Positions 26,329 to 35,431 of a stretch of DNA of 64,000 nucleotides are shown one piece after another (positions within the stretch are counted from its first letter, which is position 1; every line of letters starts with the position of its first letter). A model generated the notes under the pieces. It saw nothing but the letters and a program-made list of their open reading frames with translations. It did no database searches and was not told where the DNA came from. A program made the position numbers and the translations under genes. This DNA comes from Alcanivorax sp. S6407 (lineage in GTDB: Bacteria > Pseudomonadota > Gammaproteobacteria > Pseudomonadales > Alcanivoracaceae), in assembly GCF_023016115.1 (NCBI RefSeq), contig NZ_JALKBH010000002.1, positions 310,001-374,000 on the forward strand. Reading direction: 5' to 3'.

Positions 26329-27012
26329 ATGACAAATCCCCATGTAGCCTTCCTTTCCAGCGACAAACTGCACACCCGCACCGATGCTTTCATCACCCGC
26401 ATGCAGGGTGACGCCAGCAAGCCGGAGCCTCAGGAAATTGAAGCGATCATGGGTATTTTCATTGACGAAGCCCTGCAGGCCTTCATGGTCCGTGCCGCCG
26501 ACGCAGCAGGGCTGTCACCCGGCCTTTTCAAGGTGGTCAACATGACCTGTCAGACCATCAACAAAGCCACCACCTTGGTGATCGGTCGTAGCGCCAAAAA
26601 GATGGATCTGGCCCAGAACAAGGCTGCCGCCGAATACATGGACAGCGTGCGCCAGCAGGGTGAACAGGGCTGGTATGTGGCCTTCCCGGTCAGTGAGAGC
26701 ATGGCCATGAAGGGCAACAACCTGCCGGACCTGTGTGCCAATGGAGACTACCAGGAAGCACGCCGGGAGCTGGAGGAATACCTGCATGCCGTCACCGACG
26801 AATCGATCAGGTGGTACTTCGAAAAGCCCATGGAGCTACTCGGCTTTGGCCCGGTGCTTCGCAAACTGGCCAGCGTGGGAGTGGAAACCACCCGCAAGGC
26901 GTCCCGCAGTCTGGTGCGAAATCTGGTCCCGAAGCTGGACGATGAACAGCTCACTGCCTCATCCAGGTATCAGGCCGACATGCTGATGAATTTTTTGCCC
27001 CGTACCCGTTGA
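26329..27012 (+). CDS. Conserved hypothetical protein, mostly helical
   Basis: The 227-aa protein starts after a strong AAGGAG site (MTNPHVAFLSSDKLHTRTDAF). It is alpha-helical with no signal peptide or obvious catalytic motif. ALQAFMVRAADAAGLSPGLFKVVNMTCQTINKAT and a C-terminal basic stretch (TTRKASRSLVRNLVPKL) are notable. It is divergent from the YbjN operon and transcribed alone. I do not recognise a family. Confidence 0.7.
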   Translation: MTNPHVAFLSSDKLHTRTDAFITRMQGDASKPEPQEIEAIMGIFIDEALQAFMVRAADAAGLSPGLFKVVNMTCQTINKATTLVIGRSAKKMDLAQNKAAAEYMDSVRQQGEQGWYVAFPVSESMAMKGNNLPDLCANGDYQEARRELEEYLHAVTDESIRWYFEKPMELLGFGPVLRKLASVGVETTRKASRSLVRNLVPKLDDEQLTASSRYQADMLMNFLPRTR

Positions 27013-27178
27013 CACTCTCCCAACGGCTCGTTGCTCACTGAATACGACGACCTACAGAGTGCACGTCTTTTAATAACAAATACTTACACAGGACAAATAC
27101 TGAAGGGCAACATCACCAAGTTTTTACAAATCTACTTATTCAACGGATTGCGCAGCAATAACGCGGCTCTCTACTATC

Positions 27179-27198
27179 AATATGGTATTACCCATATT
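27179..27198. promoter_or_regulatory. Candidate PadR operator
   Basis: A perfect inverted repeat, AATATGG and CCATATT spaced by 6 bp, lies 22 bp upstream of the padR-type GTG. PadR-family regulators bind such AT-rich dyads and commonly autoregulate. Confidence 0.6.
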
Positions 27199-27220
27199 TA
27201 ACAGGATCGAGGAGTGAGCC

Positions 27221-27769
27221 GTGTCTTTGCGCCATGCCATACTTGTATTGCTACAAGATCAAGAAGCCAGCGGTTATGACCTCGCTCGCGAATTTGCCAA
27301 CAGCATCGGGCTGGTCTGGAATGCTACCCACCAGCAGATCTATCTGGAGCTCGGCAAGCTGAATGAGCAGGACATGGTGAAGTACCGCCATATCCCCCAG
27401 GATGGCAAACCTGACAAGAAACTGTACCGCATCACTGACGCGGGCCGTGACGAACTGATCCGCTGGTTGCGCAAGCCTGCCGCGCCGCCGCGTATTCGTG
27501 ATTCCTTCATGGTCAAGATTGCCGGAGGCGCCCTCAGCGAGCCCTCTGCGGTATTGCGTGAACTGGAAGATCAGGCAGACCTGCGACGCGAACGTCTCAG
27601 CACCTTTGAAGCCCTCGCCAAGGCCCTTGCTGAACGCAACAGCGAAAAGGACATGTATACCTACCTGACCTTGCGCCGTGGCATTCTCGACCAGCAGGCC
27701 TGGTTGAGCTGGGCGGATGAAGTTCGCGCGGAACTCCACAAACGGGAAGATCTGCCCACCTCTGCATGA
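27221..27769 (+). CDS. PadR-family transcriptional regulator
   Basis: The 182-aa protein has the PadR winged-helix at the N-terminus (SLRHAILVLLQDQEASGYDLAREF, then YLELGKLNEQDMVKY and DKKLYRITDAGRDELIRWL). A C-terminal helical dimerisation domain (Vir_C-like) follows. The GTG start has a GAGGAG site. It heads an operon with DUF1853, DUF2804 and DUF4282 genes, joined by 4- to 7-bp overlaps, and probably represses it through the dyad at 27179. Confidence 0.88.
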   Translation: MSLRHAILVLLQDQEASGYDLAREFANSIGLVWNATHQQIYLELGKLNEQDMVKYRHIPQDGKPDKKLYRITDAGRDELIRWLRKPAAPPRIRDSFMVKIAGGALSEPSAVLRELEDQADLRRERLSTFEALAKALAERNSEKDMYTYLTLRRGILDQQAWLSWADEVRAELHKREDLPTSA

Positions 27770-28578
27770 TCGCCAGCCCGGTTAAAGGGGCCCTGTTCCA
27801 GCAGCTTAACTGGCTGATACAGGCCCCTCCCCTTCTCCAATGCGTCCCCTTTGAAGACGCAGGATCCCTGCTGAAACGTGAATGGCTGCGTCACCCCGGG
27901 CTGATTGCCAATGCCGTGGAGTGGCTGGAAGACCTTAACCCGCCCCGGCGGCTGGGGCTGGCCTTTGAACAATGGGTGGCCGCGCTGGTCTCGGTCAGCG
28001 AAGGCCTCGAACTGGTGGAAAGGAATCTGCCTGTCCGTGACCAGAACACCACCCTCGGTGAACTGGATATGCTGGTGCGCGACCGTGACAGCGGCAAACT
28101 GTGGCACTGGGAACTGGCCCTGAAGTTCTATCTCGGCACGACTGATCACTGGTACGGCCCCAACAGCCGCGACACCCTGGCACGCAAACATCAGCATCTG
28201 TTTGAGCAGCAGCTACCACGCAGTACCCTGCCAGAATGCCGCAGCCTGCTTGCAAACCGCGGCCTGCGCGTGGATGGCCGCGCCCTGCTCACCCGCGGAC
28301 GGCTGTTCTATCGCAATGGCCACCCGGATACCCCGCCGCGCCATCCACGCCACGAACGGGGCTGGTGGCTGCCGAGCCACAGTTTGCCGCAGCAGCAGTG
28401 GCGCATGATTGATAAGAAAAACTGGCCACTGCCGTCAATGTCGGACAAAAGTACCACTTCTGTTGATACCCTCGAACTCATTGACTATGTTGAGTCGCAG
28501 TCACGCCCGGTGATGGTCTGCTCAGCATTGCGTCCCGAACCCGGCTTCATTGTTCCTGTCAGCTGGCCTCGAGCATGA
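27766..28578 (+). CDS. DUF1853 family protein
   Basis: The 270-aa protein has LGLAFEQWVAALV, then GELDMLVRDRDSGKLWHWELALKFYLG, the DUF1853 signature. The E-x-D...E-x-x-x-K pattern (ELDML...HWELALKFY) resembles a PD-(D/E)XK nuclease core. The function is unknown. It overlaps padR upstream and DUF2804 downstream by 4 bp each. Confidence 0.8.
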   Translation: MIASPVKGALFQQLNWLIQAPPLLQCVPFEDAGSLLKREWLRHPGLIANAVEWLEDLNPPRRLGLAFEQWVAALVSVSEGLELVERNLPVRDQNTTLGELDMLVRDRDSGKLWHWELALKFYLGTTDHWYGPNSRDTLARKHQHLFEQQLPRSTLPECRSLLANRGLRVDGRALLTRGRLFYRNGHPDTPPRHPRHERGWWLPSHSLPQQQWRMIDKKNWPLPSMSDKSTTSVDTLELIDYVESQSRPVMVCSALRPEPGFIVPVSWPRA

Positions 28579-29609
28579 ATTTTCAGACACAACCCTCTGC
28601 CCTGGTAAACGACCAGGGGCAGGTCGCATTGGGCGTCTTTCCCGGCACCGTGTCCCGCGTAAACGGTCGCGATGCGGATTATCGCACCCCCATGGGAGGC
28701 CGTGCCAATAGCCTGGCGCGACACTTTCATTACAAGCAGTTCCAGTACTTCGGGATCATCAGTGATGAACTGCTGGCCGGCTGCGCCCTGGCCCATACCG
28801 CCTGGCTGGGCATGGCATTCTTTTATATTTTCGAACCCCGCACCGGCACCCTGAAGGAATTCACCTGGCGCTCCCCGCTGGGTCGTGACCTGCAGATGTC
28901 CGACTCTCCCCGTGAAGGCGTCAGCCGGTTTCGCCAGAAAGGCGTAGATATCGAACTGGGTTATCGGGCCAGTGGTGACAACCTGACCAAGACCCTGTCG
29001 GTGACCCTGGATGATCTGCAACTGCAGGCCACCATGGAAGAAGGTCCGCAGTACCAACCCATGTCACTGTGTACCCGCACCGGCGTCAATGGTTGGGTCT
29101 ATGCCAACAAGGTGGCCGGAAAAAAAGTCTCCGGCACCCTGATCCGCAGCGGCGACAACCTGTGCCTGGGGGAACTGGACGCCTGCGGCCATCACGATTT
29201 CTCCGCTGGCTACATGCGCCGGGAAACGTTCTGGAACTGGGCCTGCCTGTCCACCGAGGCGGACGGCAAACGCATCGGTCTGAATCTGTCCTGCGGGGTA
29301 AACGAGACCACTTTTTCGGAAAACTGCCTTTGGGTGGATGACGTGATGATTCCCACCGGCGGAGTCATGTTCGATTATCAACGTGATGATCTGATGCAGC
29401 CGTGGAAAATCCGCAGCCTGTGCGGTCGAGTCGAACTGACGTTTACCCCCAGCGGCAATCACCGCGAACGCCTCAATCTCGGTCTGTTCGCCAGTAATTT
29501 CAATCAACTTTTCGGTCGTTTCGATGGCCACCTGCGTCTCGATGATGGCAGCACCATTACCATCAACGAGCGCTATGGTTTCGTCGAGGAGCAGTACGCA
29601 AAATGGTAG
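28575..29609 (+). CDS. DUF2804 family protein
   Basis: The 344-aa beta-rich protein matches DUF2804 by features such as HFHYKQFQYFGIISDELLAGCA, the central MSLCTRTGVNGWVYANKVAG and RRETFWNWACLS, and the end INERYGFVEEQYAKW. Such proteins are thought to be lipocalin-like; the role is unknown. No signal peptide is seen. It is coupled to DUF1853 and DUF4282. Confidence 0.8.
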   Translation: MNFQTQPSALVNDQGQVALGVFPGTVSRVNGRDADYRTPMGGRANSLARHFHYKQFQYFGIISDELLAGCALAHTAWLGMAFFYIFEPRTGTLKEFTWRSPLGRDLQMSDSPREGVSRFRQKGVDIELGYRASGDNLTKTLSVTLDDLQLQATMEEGPQYQPMSLCTRTGVNGWVYANKVAGKKVSGTLIRSGDNLCLGELDACGHHDFSAGYMRRETFWNWACLSTEADGKRIGLNLSCGVNETTFSENCLWVDDVMIPTGGVMFDYQRDDLMQPWKIRSLCGRVELTFTPSGNHRERLNLGLFASNFNQLFGRFDGHLRLDDGSTITINERYGFVEEQYAKW

Positions 29610-30139
29610 ATAACAACGAACAGGAACCGCAGCCGGTTCCGCCCAAAAAAGTGAACGTGAAACTGCGCCGCGGTTTCTTCTGGATCGTGCAGTACTGGCG
29701 TGAGCTGTTCAACTTCCGCTTCGAGAAGTACATGATCATCCAGGTACTGCCCGGCGTGTATGGCATTGCCCTGGTCGCTATCGCCATGGGCCTGCTCTAC
29801 CTCTGTGTGGAAGCATTCATGGCCTCCACCTGGCGCGGCCTGTTCTACTTTTTTGTCGCCGCACCGGTGACTTTCCTGGTATCGGCCTCAGTGCTGCGCG
29901 CCCTGCTTGAGTTCTACATGGTGGTGTTCAAGATTTCCGAACATGTGGATGAACTGGTCGGCCTGCGAGATACCGTGGATCGTCTGTCCGGCATCGGTGA
30001 TACGGTGGACGAGATGGTCTCCGTCACCCGACGCATTCCATTCTGGCGGGTACTCTCTGGCCGCTCTACCGATCCACGGGCGGAAAGACCCTCACGCAAG
30101 GAAGACGGCAAGAAGGACAGAAAAGACAAGCCGGAGTAA
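29603..30139 (+). CDS. DUF4282-like inner-membrane protein
   Basis: The 178-aa protein has a Pro-rich N-terminus, two membrane segments (about 48-70 and 77-103), the DUF4282-type region RALLEFYMVVFKISEHVDEL, a short coiled stretch, and a highly charged Lys/Arg/Asp tail. It overlaps the DUF2804 stop by 7 bp and ends the padR operon. Confidence 0.75.
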   Translation: MVDNNEQEPQPVPPKKVNVKLRRGFFWIVQYWRELFNFRFEKYMIIQVLPGVYGIALVAIAMGLLYLCVEAFMASTWRGLFYFFVAAPVTFLVSASVLRALLEFYMVVFKISEHVDELVGLRDTVDRLSGIGDTVDEMVSVTRRIPFWRVLSGRSTDPRAERPSRKEDGKKDRKDKPE

Positions 30140-30194
30140 TGGCGGGGCCCGCTCCGCTCCTGCCCCGATTGGCTCGTATCGATTTCTCGATATG

Positions 30195-30437
30195 CGTTTC
30201 TGGAATCCTTACCTCGCTGGGGCTGAAACTTGCCGTAGGAGCCTGCCTGCAGGCGATCCGAGCCTTGGCGAGGTAATCAGTTTCGAGTTGCGAGAAGCGA
30301 GTTTGGAAAGGCAAAGATGCAAACCTCGCGCCCGACTACTGGTTTTGGATTTTTGAAACCCGGTACTCGAAACTCGCTTCTGGAATGCTTACCTCGCTTG
30401 GGCTCGGATCGCGTGCAGGCACGCTCCTACGGGTTAT
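30195..30437. repeat. REP-like pair enclosing inverted heptamer arrays
   Basis: REP-like units at 30235-30275 and 30389-30437 face each other. Inside lie heptamer arrays CAGTTTC, GAGTTGC, GAGAAGC, GAGTTTG (30278-30305) and GAAACCC, GGTACTC, GAAACTC, GCTTCTG (30355-30382), again roughly complementary. The left copy is preceded by TTCTGGAATCCTTACCTCGC, repeated with one change at 30379. No gene is present. Confidence 0.7.
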
Positions 30438-30501
30438 CACAGAGACCTGTGCCAGCAGCATCTCAGTTCCTCGCTGTCGCTCGGTTCGCACCTCAAGTGG
30501 C

Positions 30502-30679
30502 GTTATTCGCTTCGCTCACCCTTCGGGCCGCACTCCGTGCGTTACTACGCTGCGCTACGTTCCTACAGCGGCTTCGTAGAAAGACTACAAAACCCGGGAA
30601 CTTTCCCGGGTTGTTCTATCCAATCGAGTGTAGCTTGTAGCTTGTAGCTTGTAGCTTGTAGCTTGTAGCTTGTAGCTCG
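30502..30679. repeat. Composite intergenic element, copy 2, with (TAGCTTG)6
   Basis: This 178-bp element matches 17021-17196 along its length. Here the inner palindrome is perfect: AACCCGGGAA / TTCCCGGGTT (30591-30612), with a TTTTG tail on the minus strand, so it can terminate the acyl-CoA hydrolase transcript. Six TAGCTTG and one TAGCTCG (30631-30679) reach the stop codon. Confidence 0.85.
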
Positions 30680-32830
30680 TTAGCTCGCCGCCTCCAGAGC
30701 CGTGAGCAGCAATCGCTGATAGAGGTGCTCTTTCACCCCTGCCGGCTCTTTCAGTCCCATGCGATCCAGCTCAGCGGCGAAATCGCTTTCGCTGCCTTCA
30801 TGGAACAACGCCTGCCTACCCAGCTTGAGAAACTCCTTGTGGCCGACCTTTTCCTTGAGCCAGGTGAGCGCCTTGAGCAGACGCTGTTCTGTATCAGTGA
30901 AATCCGAGCCGAGCGGGAACAAGGGAAAACTTTTTGCCCCGCAACGTTCGGCAATCTCGTGCAGATGCTCAGGATTGTTGCGCCGGTGGGCTTCCGGAAT
31001 CTGGTAATCCTTGCGCAGCTTTCCAACCGCCTGGGCTTCTTCCATGAGACTGATCTGAAAGCGGCTGTCAGACACGTTGAGCATGGCCATGATGACTTCT
31101 TCATCGCTCTTGCCACGCAGATCAGCGACCCCGTATTCGGTGACCACCACATCACGCAGGTGACGGGGTATGGTGTTATGCCCATAACCGAACACCACAT
31201 TGCTCATGGCCTCGCTGGCTCGCTCACGCCATGCCCGCACCATCAGAATGGAACGGGCGCCCGCCAGTTCATGAGCCTGGCTGACAAAGTTGTACTGCCC
31301 GCCCACTCCGCTGAGGACCCGGCCGTCATCAATCTGGTCGGCCACCCCGGCGCCCAGCAGCGTCACCGTAAAGGCAGTATTCACAAAGCGGGCATCCTGC
31401 CGTTGCAGACGCTTGAGCGCTTCATCTCCATAAAGATGATTCACGTAACTGATACGCGTCATGTTGATGGCCGCGCGCTGCTCATCGGTCAAATTACGCA
31501 GCCGCTCATAGAACGCCGCCGGGCCCAGGAAAAAGCCACCATGCATGACGATACCGCCGCTCAGACGATCTCCCAGTACCGCTTTCAACGCCTCACGGGT
31601 GGCCCGGTCATCCAGATCATTGGCCACCTGCACGCCGTTGGGCAATTCCAGCATGTCGCCCTGCTTGCGCACCCCGTCGCGGAAAATACCGAACCGTTTC
31701 AGAGTCCGGATCTGGGAGCGGTCCAGGCGTCGACTGATGGCGGACTGCTCGCGCAGCACATCCAGCAGCGCCAGTCCTGGCTGGTTGGGCTCGTGCATTT
31801 CCAGTTGCTGCAGCGGCTCCCAGTCATATACCGGACGACGAATGATGCCATCCTGGACCAACTGTAACAGGCCATGGGTAACCATCTCGCTGCAGCCGTA
31901 CAAGCCTTCTGCGAAGACGCCGGTGCCACCTTCCCTGTCGATCATCTCTTGCTGGCTGTCTGGCAGCCCCCATTCAGCCAGCGGGCGCAGATAGCGTTCG
32001 TTGTCCTGGTCACGCAGGCGCAGATGGTGAACCAGCGCATCACCAAGCGCGCCAATACCAATCTGCAAGGTGCCGCCATCGCGCACCAGGGTGCTGGCAT
32101 GCAGACCGACAAAGTGGTCCTGCACATTCACCGGCATGTTGGGGGTACTGAACAGGCGGGTATGGGCGTCCGGGTCATCCACCACCATGTCCATGTGGGG
32201 CAACCAGTCCGCCACCCGGGCGTCGTTTTCCATGAACGGCAGGTCTTTATGCACCTGCCCCACCGAGAGAATGGTTTCACCGGCTTCGCGTCGCGCCAGC
32301 AGCAACGGCATGAGATCCAGAGTCACTTCCGGATTACAGGCAAAACTGTACTCGTCATTGCCCTCCACGTTGCGATGGGCAAGGAGCTGGGCTACCACAT
32401 TGATCCGGCGGGCATTCAGGTCACGGGCCACATGGGTGTAGTTGCTGCTGATGTAGTGCTGCTGGGCGCTGGCGCTACCGAGCATGCTGCCCGGCTGAAA
32501 GAAGAATTCGAACACACGGATATTGGCCGGCAAGGCACTTTTTTTTGCCGGTTTCAGGTAGGCCAGTTCTTCGTAATCGCCAAACACACGATCGGCAAAG
32601 GGCTCCAGAAAACGCTTTTCCAGATCGCTGCCGGCACTGGGCCGCCCCAGCGACAGCGCGGTGAAAATATCCAGCGAGAGACTGGCATCCTGCTCAACGC
32701 GACGGTAAAGCGCATTGACGAAACGATTGGGTTTGCCCAACCCCAGCGGCATGGCCAATCGAATCTTGCCAGCGGTTTTTTCGATCACCGCATCCACGGC
32801 CTGTTCGACGCTTTCCATCCTTTCTGTCAC
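30680..32830 (-). CDS. Acetyl-CoA hydrolase/transferase family protein
   Basis: The 716-aa CoA-transferase/hydrolase family protein is longer than the usual ~500-650 aa. An N-terminal CoA-transferase lobe contains GTLQIGIGALGDALVHHL (about 256-273). The catalytic-Glu region is not pinned down by eye. The C-terminal lobe has LSGVGGQYNFVSQAH, NTIPRHLRDVVVTEYGVADLRGK and an extra C-terminal helical extension. The likely reaction is CoA transfer or hydrolysis of a short acyl-CoA. The GTG start has a GGAAGG site; an ATG four codons on is possible. Monocistronic. Confidence 0.85.
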   Translation of the reverse strand: MTERMESVEQAVDAVIEKTAGKIRLAMPLGLGKPNRFVNALYRRVEQDASLSLDIFTALSLGRPSAGSDLEKRFLEPFADRVFGDYEELAYLKPAKKSALPANIRVFEFFFQPGSMLGSASAQQHYISSNYTHVARDLNARRINVVAQLLAHRNVEGNDEYSFACNPEVTLDLMPLLLARREAGETILSVGQVHKDLPFMENDARVADWLPHMDMVVDDPDAHTRLFSTPNMPVNVQDHFVGLHASTLVRDGGTLQIGIGALGDALVHHLRLRDQDNERYLRPLAEWGLPDSQQEMIDREGGTGVFAEGLYGCSEMVTHGLLQLVQDGIIRRPVYDWEPLQQLEMHEPNQPGLALLDVLREQSAISRRLDRSQIRTLKRFGIFRDGVRKQGDMLELPNGVQVANDLDDRATREALKAVLGDRLSGGIVMHGGFFLGPAAFYERLRNLTDEQRAAINMTRISYVNHLYGDEALKRLQRQDARFVNTAFTVTLLGAGVADQIDDGRVLSGVGGQYNFVSQAHELAGARSILMVRAWRERASEAMSNVVFGYGHNTIPRHLRDVVVTEYGVADLRGKSDEEVIMAMLNVSDSRFQISLMEEAQAVGKLRKDYQIPEAHRRNNPEHLHEIAERCGAKSFPLFPLGSDFTDTEQRLLKALTWLKEKVGHKEFLKLGRQALFHEGSESDFAAELDRMGLKEPAGVKEHLYQRLLLTALEAAS

Positions 32831-32845
32831 AGCAATCCCTTCCTG

Positions 32846-33175
32846 TTAATGCGAAGACGTTTTCGAGACCACAGTCACCAGAACCACCCCGGCCACAATC
32901 AGCCCCATACCAAGAGCCGCAGGCCAGTCTGGCGTCTGATCAAACACCAGCATTCCCACCAGTGCAATCAACACGATACCTGTCCCCGCCCAAACCGCAT
33001 AGGCGATACCCATGGGTATCGTGCGCAAGGTCAAGGCGAGTGCATAAAAGGCAATCAGGTAGCCTGCCACGGTAATCACCGACGGCCATAACCGGGTAAA
33101 GCCTTGCGACGCATTGAGCGCCGAGGTGGCGATCACTTCCGCCAGAATGGCGATAGCAAGATAGAGATAACCCAT
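32846..33175 (-). CDS. SMR-family multidrug efflux protein (EmrE-like)
   Basis: The 109-aa protein has four membrane helices and the proton/substrate-coupling Glu13 (AILAEVIATSAL), equivalent to EmrE Glu14. AYAVWAGTGIV in TM3 is the family signature. It acts as a dimer exchanging protons for cationic compounds. It lies between the acyl-CoA hydrolase and CobW genes on the same strand with short gaps. Confidence 0.92.
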   Translation of the reverse strand: MGYLYLAIAILAEVIATSALNASQGFTRLWPSVITVAGYLIAFYALALTLRTIPMGIAYAVWAGTGIVLIALVGMLVFDQTPDWPAALGMGLIVAGVVLVTVVSKTSSH

Positions 33176-33192
33176 TGGCGAACGGGTCCTGT

Positions 33193-34215
33193 TCAGTGAG
33201 TCGGTGCGCTGCGCAACTGCTCCAGCAATGACTCCCAGTGTGCCATCTGTTGGCGGGCAAAGTCAGCGTTCTGATGACGAACAATCAATACCAGGCGAGT
33301 GCGGACATCGTCATCCGGCCAGCGGTTCATGGGCGTCAGCTCAGGATCGGCTGTACCCACCCACTGCACCAGCAGTGGACCATCCAGCCCCTCCACCTGC
33401 AGCAGCCCCTTGACTCGCACCAGCGCCTCACCGCACTGACCACCCAATTGTTGCAACGCCGCTTGCCAGTGCTGCCAGCTGAGCCGGTGAGGCCAGATCA
33501 GCGAGGCACTATAAAGTTGGTGGCGAGAGGAGGAAGAAGGTGCCACCACGCTGCTGGCAGGAGAAAGCGATAGCGCATCTGGCTGGCTCAGGGTCAGGCT
33601 GCCGGTAATGCGGCAACGATGCTCGAACTCACGGTCCAGCAGCTCGGCAGGCGCCGGCGTTGGACATTGCTCTGCCGATGGGTTCAGCGCCTGTAATTGC
33701 TGCGCAAATTCGGCAAGGGCACCGGCATCCACCCGATCAGTGCGAGACAGCAATAACAGATCTGCAGCCTGAATCTGCTCAAGACATTCCGGATGACGCT
33801 GAATCGACGCCGCCCCGGCCGCCACATCCACTACCGTCAGTACCGACTGACAGTAGAAACGTTTTTTTAGCCAGGGATCCTGTTCCAGCGGCGCCAGCAC
33901 CCCCGAGGGCTCGGCAGCCCCTGTGGTTTCGAGCACCACCCGGGAGAACGCGGGAATCTCGCCGTTCTTGCGCGCCATGAACAGGTTGCGCAATGTGCTC
34001 GACAGGGAGCCCTGAACCACGCAACAGACACAGCCACCGGCCAGCAAGGTGACCGGTACGCCGGTTTTTTGCGTGAGAAGCTGATCAATGCCGATGTCGC
34101 CCAGCTCATTGATCAGCACCGCCATATCCTGACGCTGTGCCAGCCACGCATTCAATTGGGTAGTCTTGCCGCTGCCGAGAAACCCGGTCAGCACCACCAC
34201 GGCAATGCGGTCCAT
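33193..34215 (-). CDS. CobW/G3E-family GTPase, metal chaperone type
   Basis: The 340-aa protein has a P-loop (GFLGSGKT, 11-18), the metal-binding GGCVCC motif (60-65), Walker B-like ETTGAAEPSG and a C-terminal CobW domain (YSASLIWPHRLSWQHWQAAL). A His/Ser-rich linker separates the domains. Such proteins deliver metals, often zinc, to enzymes. It lies 2 bp from pyrC, a zinc-dependent dihydroorotase, which suggests but does not prove that target. Confidence 0.9.
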   Translation of the reverse strand: MDRIAVVVLTGFLGSGKTTQLNAWLAQRQDMAVLINELGDIGIDQLLTQKTGVPVTLLAGGCVCCVVQGSLSSTLRNLFMARKNGEIPAFSRVVLETTGAAEPSGVLAPLEQDPWLKKRFYCQSVLTVVDVAAGAASIQRHPECLEQIQAADLLLLSRTDRVDAGALAEFAQQLQALNPSAEQCPTPAPAELLDREFEHRCRITGSLTLSQPDALSLSPASSVVAPSSSSRHQLYSASLIWPHRLSWQHWQAALQQLGGQCGEALVRVKGLLQVEGLDGPLLVQWVGTADPELTPMNRWPDDDVRTRLVLIVRHQNADFARQQMAHWESLLEQLRSAPTH

Positions 34216-34217
34216 GT

Positions 34218-35252
34218 TCAGGCCAGAGACCAGGGCAGTTCCTGACCGGCATAGAACGGCACCATCGGTTCACCGGCGGCTTCGATCACTTCCGGTACCG
34301 CCCAGGGCTTGCGCACCAGGGTGACAGTGTCGGTGTGATGGGGCATGCGATAGAAGTCAGCGCCGAAACGGCTGGCAAAGCCTTCCAGCTTGTCCAGGGC
34401 ATTGTGCTGCTCCAGGAAGCTGGCATACAGCGGCAAGGCAGCGCGGGCAGAGTAACAACCGGCGCAGCCACAGGCCGCCTCCTTCTTGCTGCGGGCATGG
34501 GGAGCCGAATCGGTGCCAAGGAAGAAGCGGTGATGCCCTTCCAGTACCGCCTGTTGAATGGCTTCCTGATGCTGGCGACGCTTTAGAATGGGCAAGCAGT
34601 AATTGTGCGGGCGCACCCCGCCCACCAGCATGTCGTTACGGTTCATCAGCAGATGCTGTGGGGTAATGGTGGCCGCCGTCAGATCATTCACTTCCTGAAC
34701 AAAATGCACCGCTTCCGCGGTAGTCACGTGTTCAAAGACAATCCGCAGGGCAGAAAACTGACGACGGATGTCGTACAGGTAACGGTCGATGAAGATCTTT
34801 TCGCGATCAAAGATATCGATGTCTGCATCGGTCACCTCACCGTGCACCAGCAGCGGCACATCGTACTTCTCCATGGCTTCATACAGGTGGGTAATCTTGC
34901 CCGGATCCGTGACGCCGCTGTCTGAGTTGGTGGTGGCACCGGCAGGATAGAGTTTGAAGGCATGGACGAAGTCGCTTTCTGCGGCACGAGCCACTTCTTC
35001 CACCGGCGTGCTGTCGGTGAGGTAAAGCACCATGAGCGGCTCGAAGGTCACTCCGGCCGGCACCCGCTCCAGAATACGCTCACGGTAGGCCGCGGCTTCG
35101 GCCACGGTGGTTACCGGCGGCGTCAGGTTCGGCATGACAATGGCCCGACCAAATACATTCGCCGTGGCCGGCACGGTTTCCGCCAGCATCTCACCATCGC
35201 GGAAATGCAGATGCCAGTCGTCCGGGCGGAGAATCGTCAGGGAATCAGTCAT
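34218..35252 (-). CDS. pyrC: Dihydroorotase
   Basis: The 344-aa zinc enzyme of pyrimidine synthesis has the metal ligands His14 and His16 (DDWHLHFRDGE), the carboxylated Lys100 (HAFKLYPAGATTNSDSGV), and downstream LVHGEV, FEHVTT and LGTDSAPH (Asp) motifs. Length and motifs fit the single-domain class II enzyme. The chosen ATG follows an in-frame upstream region with no better start. It probably shares a transcript with the CobW gene. Confidence 0.95.
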   Translation of the reverse strand: MTDSLTILRPDDWHLHFRDGEMLAETVPATANVFGRAIVMPNLTPPVTTVAEAAAYRERILERVPAGVTFEPLMVLYLTDSTPVEEVARAAESDFVHAFKLYPAGATTNSDSGVTDPGKITHLYEAMEKYDVPLLVHGEVTDADIDIFDREKIFIDRYLYDIRRQFSALRIVFEHVTTAEAVHFVQEVNDLTAATITPQHLLMNRNDMLVGGVRPHNYCLPILKRRQHQEAIQQAVLEGHHRFFLGTDSAPHARSKKEAACGCAGCYSARAALPLYASFLEQHNALDKLEGFASRFGADFYRMPHHTDTVTLVRKPWAVPEVIEAAGEPMVPFYAGQELPWSLA

Positions 35253-35397
35253 GGGGTCACCTATTTGCCGATAGCAGTGCGGGTACAAAGGCGCACAGTG
35301 TAGCGCAAATCACGGTGTAAAGCGGCAGACAAGTACTTGGCGACACATCAAAACGCACCGAAAGAAGGAGAAGCGGGCGTTAAAAAAACGGAAGGGT

Positions 35398-35424
35398 GGC
35401 GGTGCCGGGCAGGCCGGCACCGCC
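35398..35424 (-). terminator. Probable terminator of oadGAB
   Basis: A perfect 10-bp stem GGCGGTGCCG / CGGCACCGCC just beyond the oadB stop is followed on the minus strand, after about 9 nt, by T7. Confidence 0.65.
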
Positions 35425-35431
35425 CGGGGTA

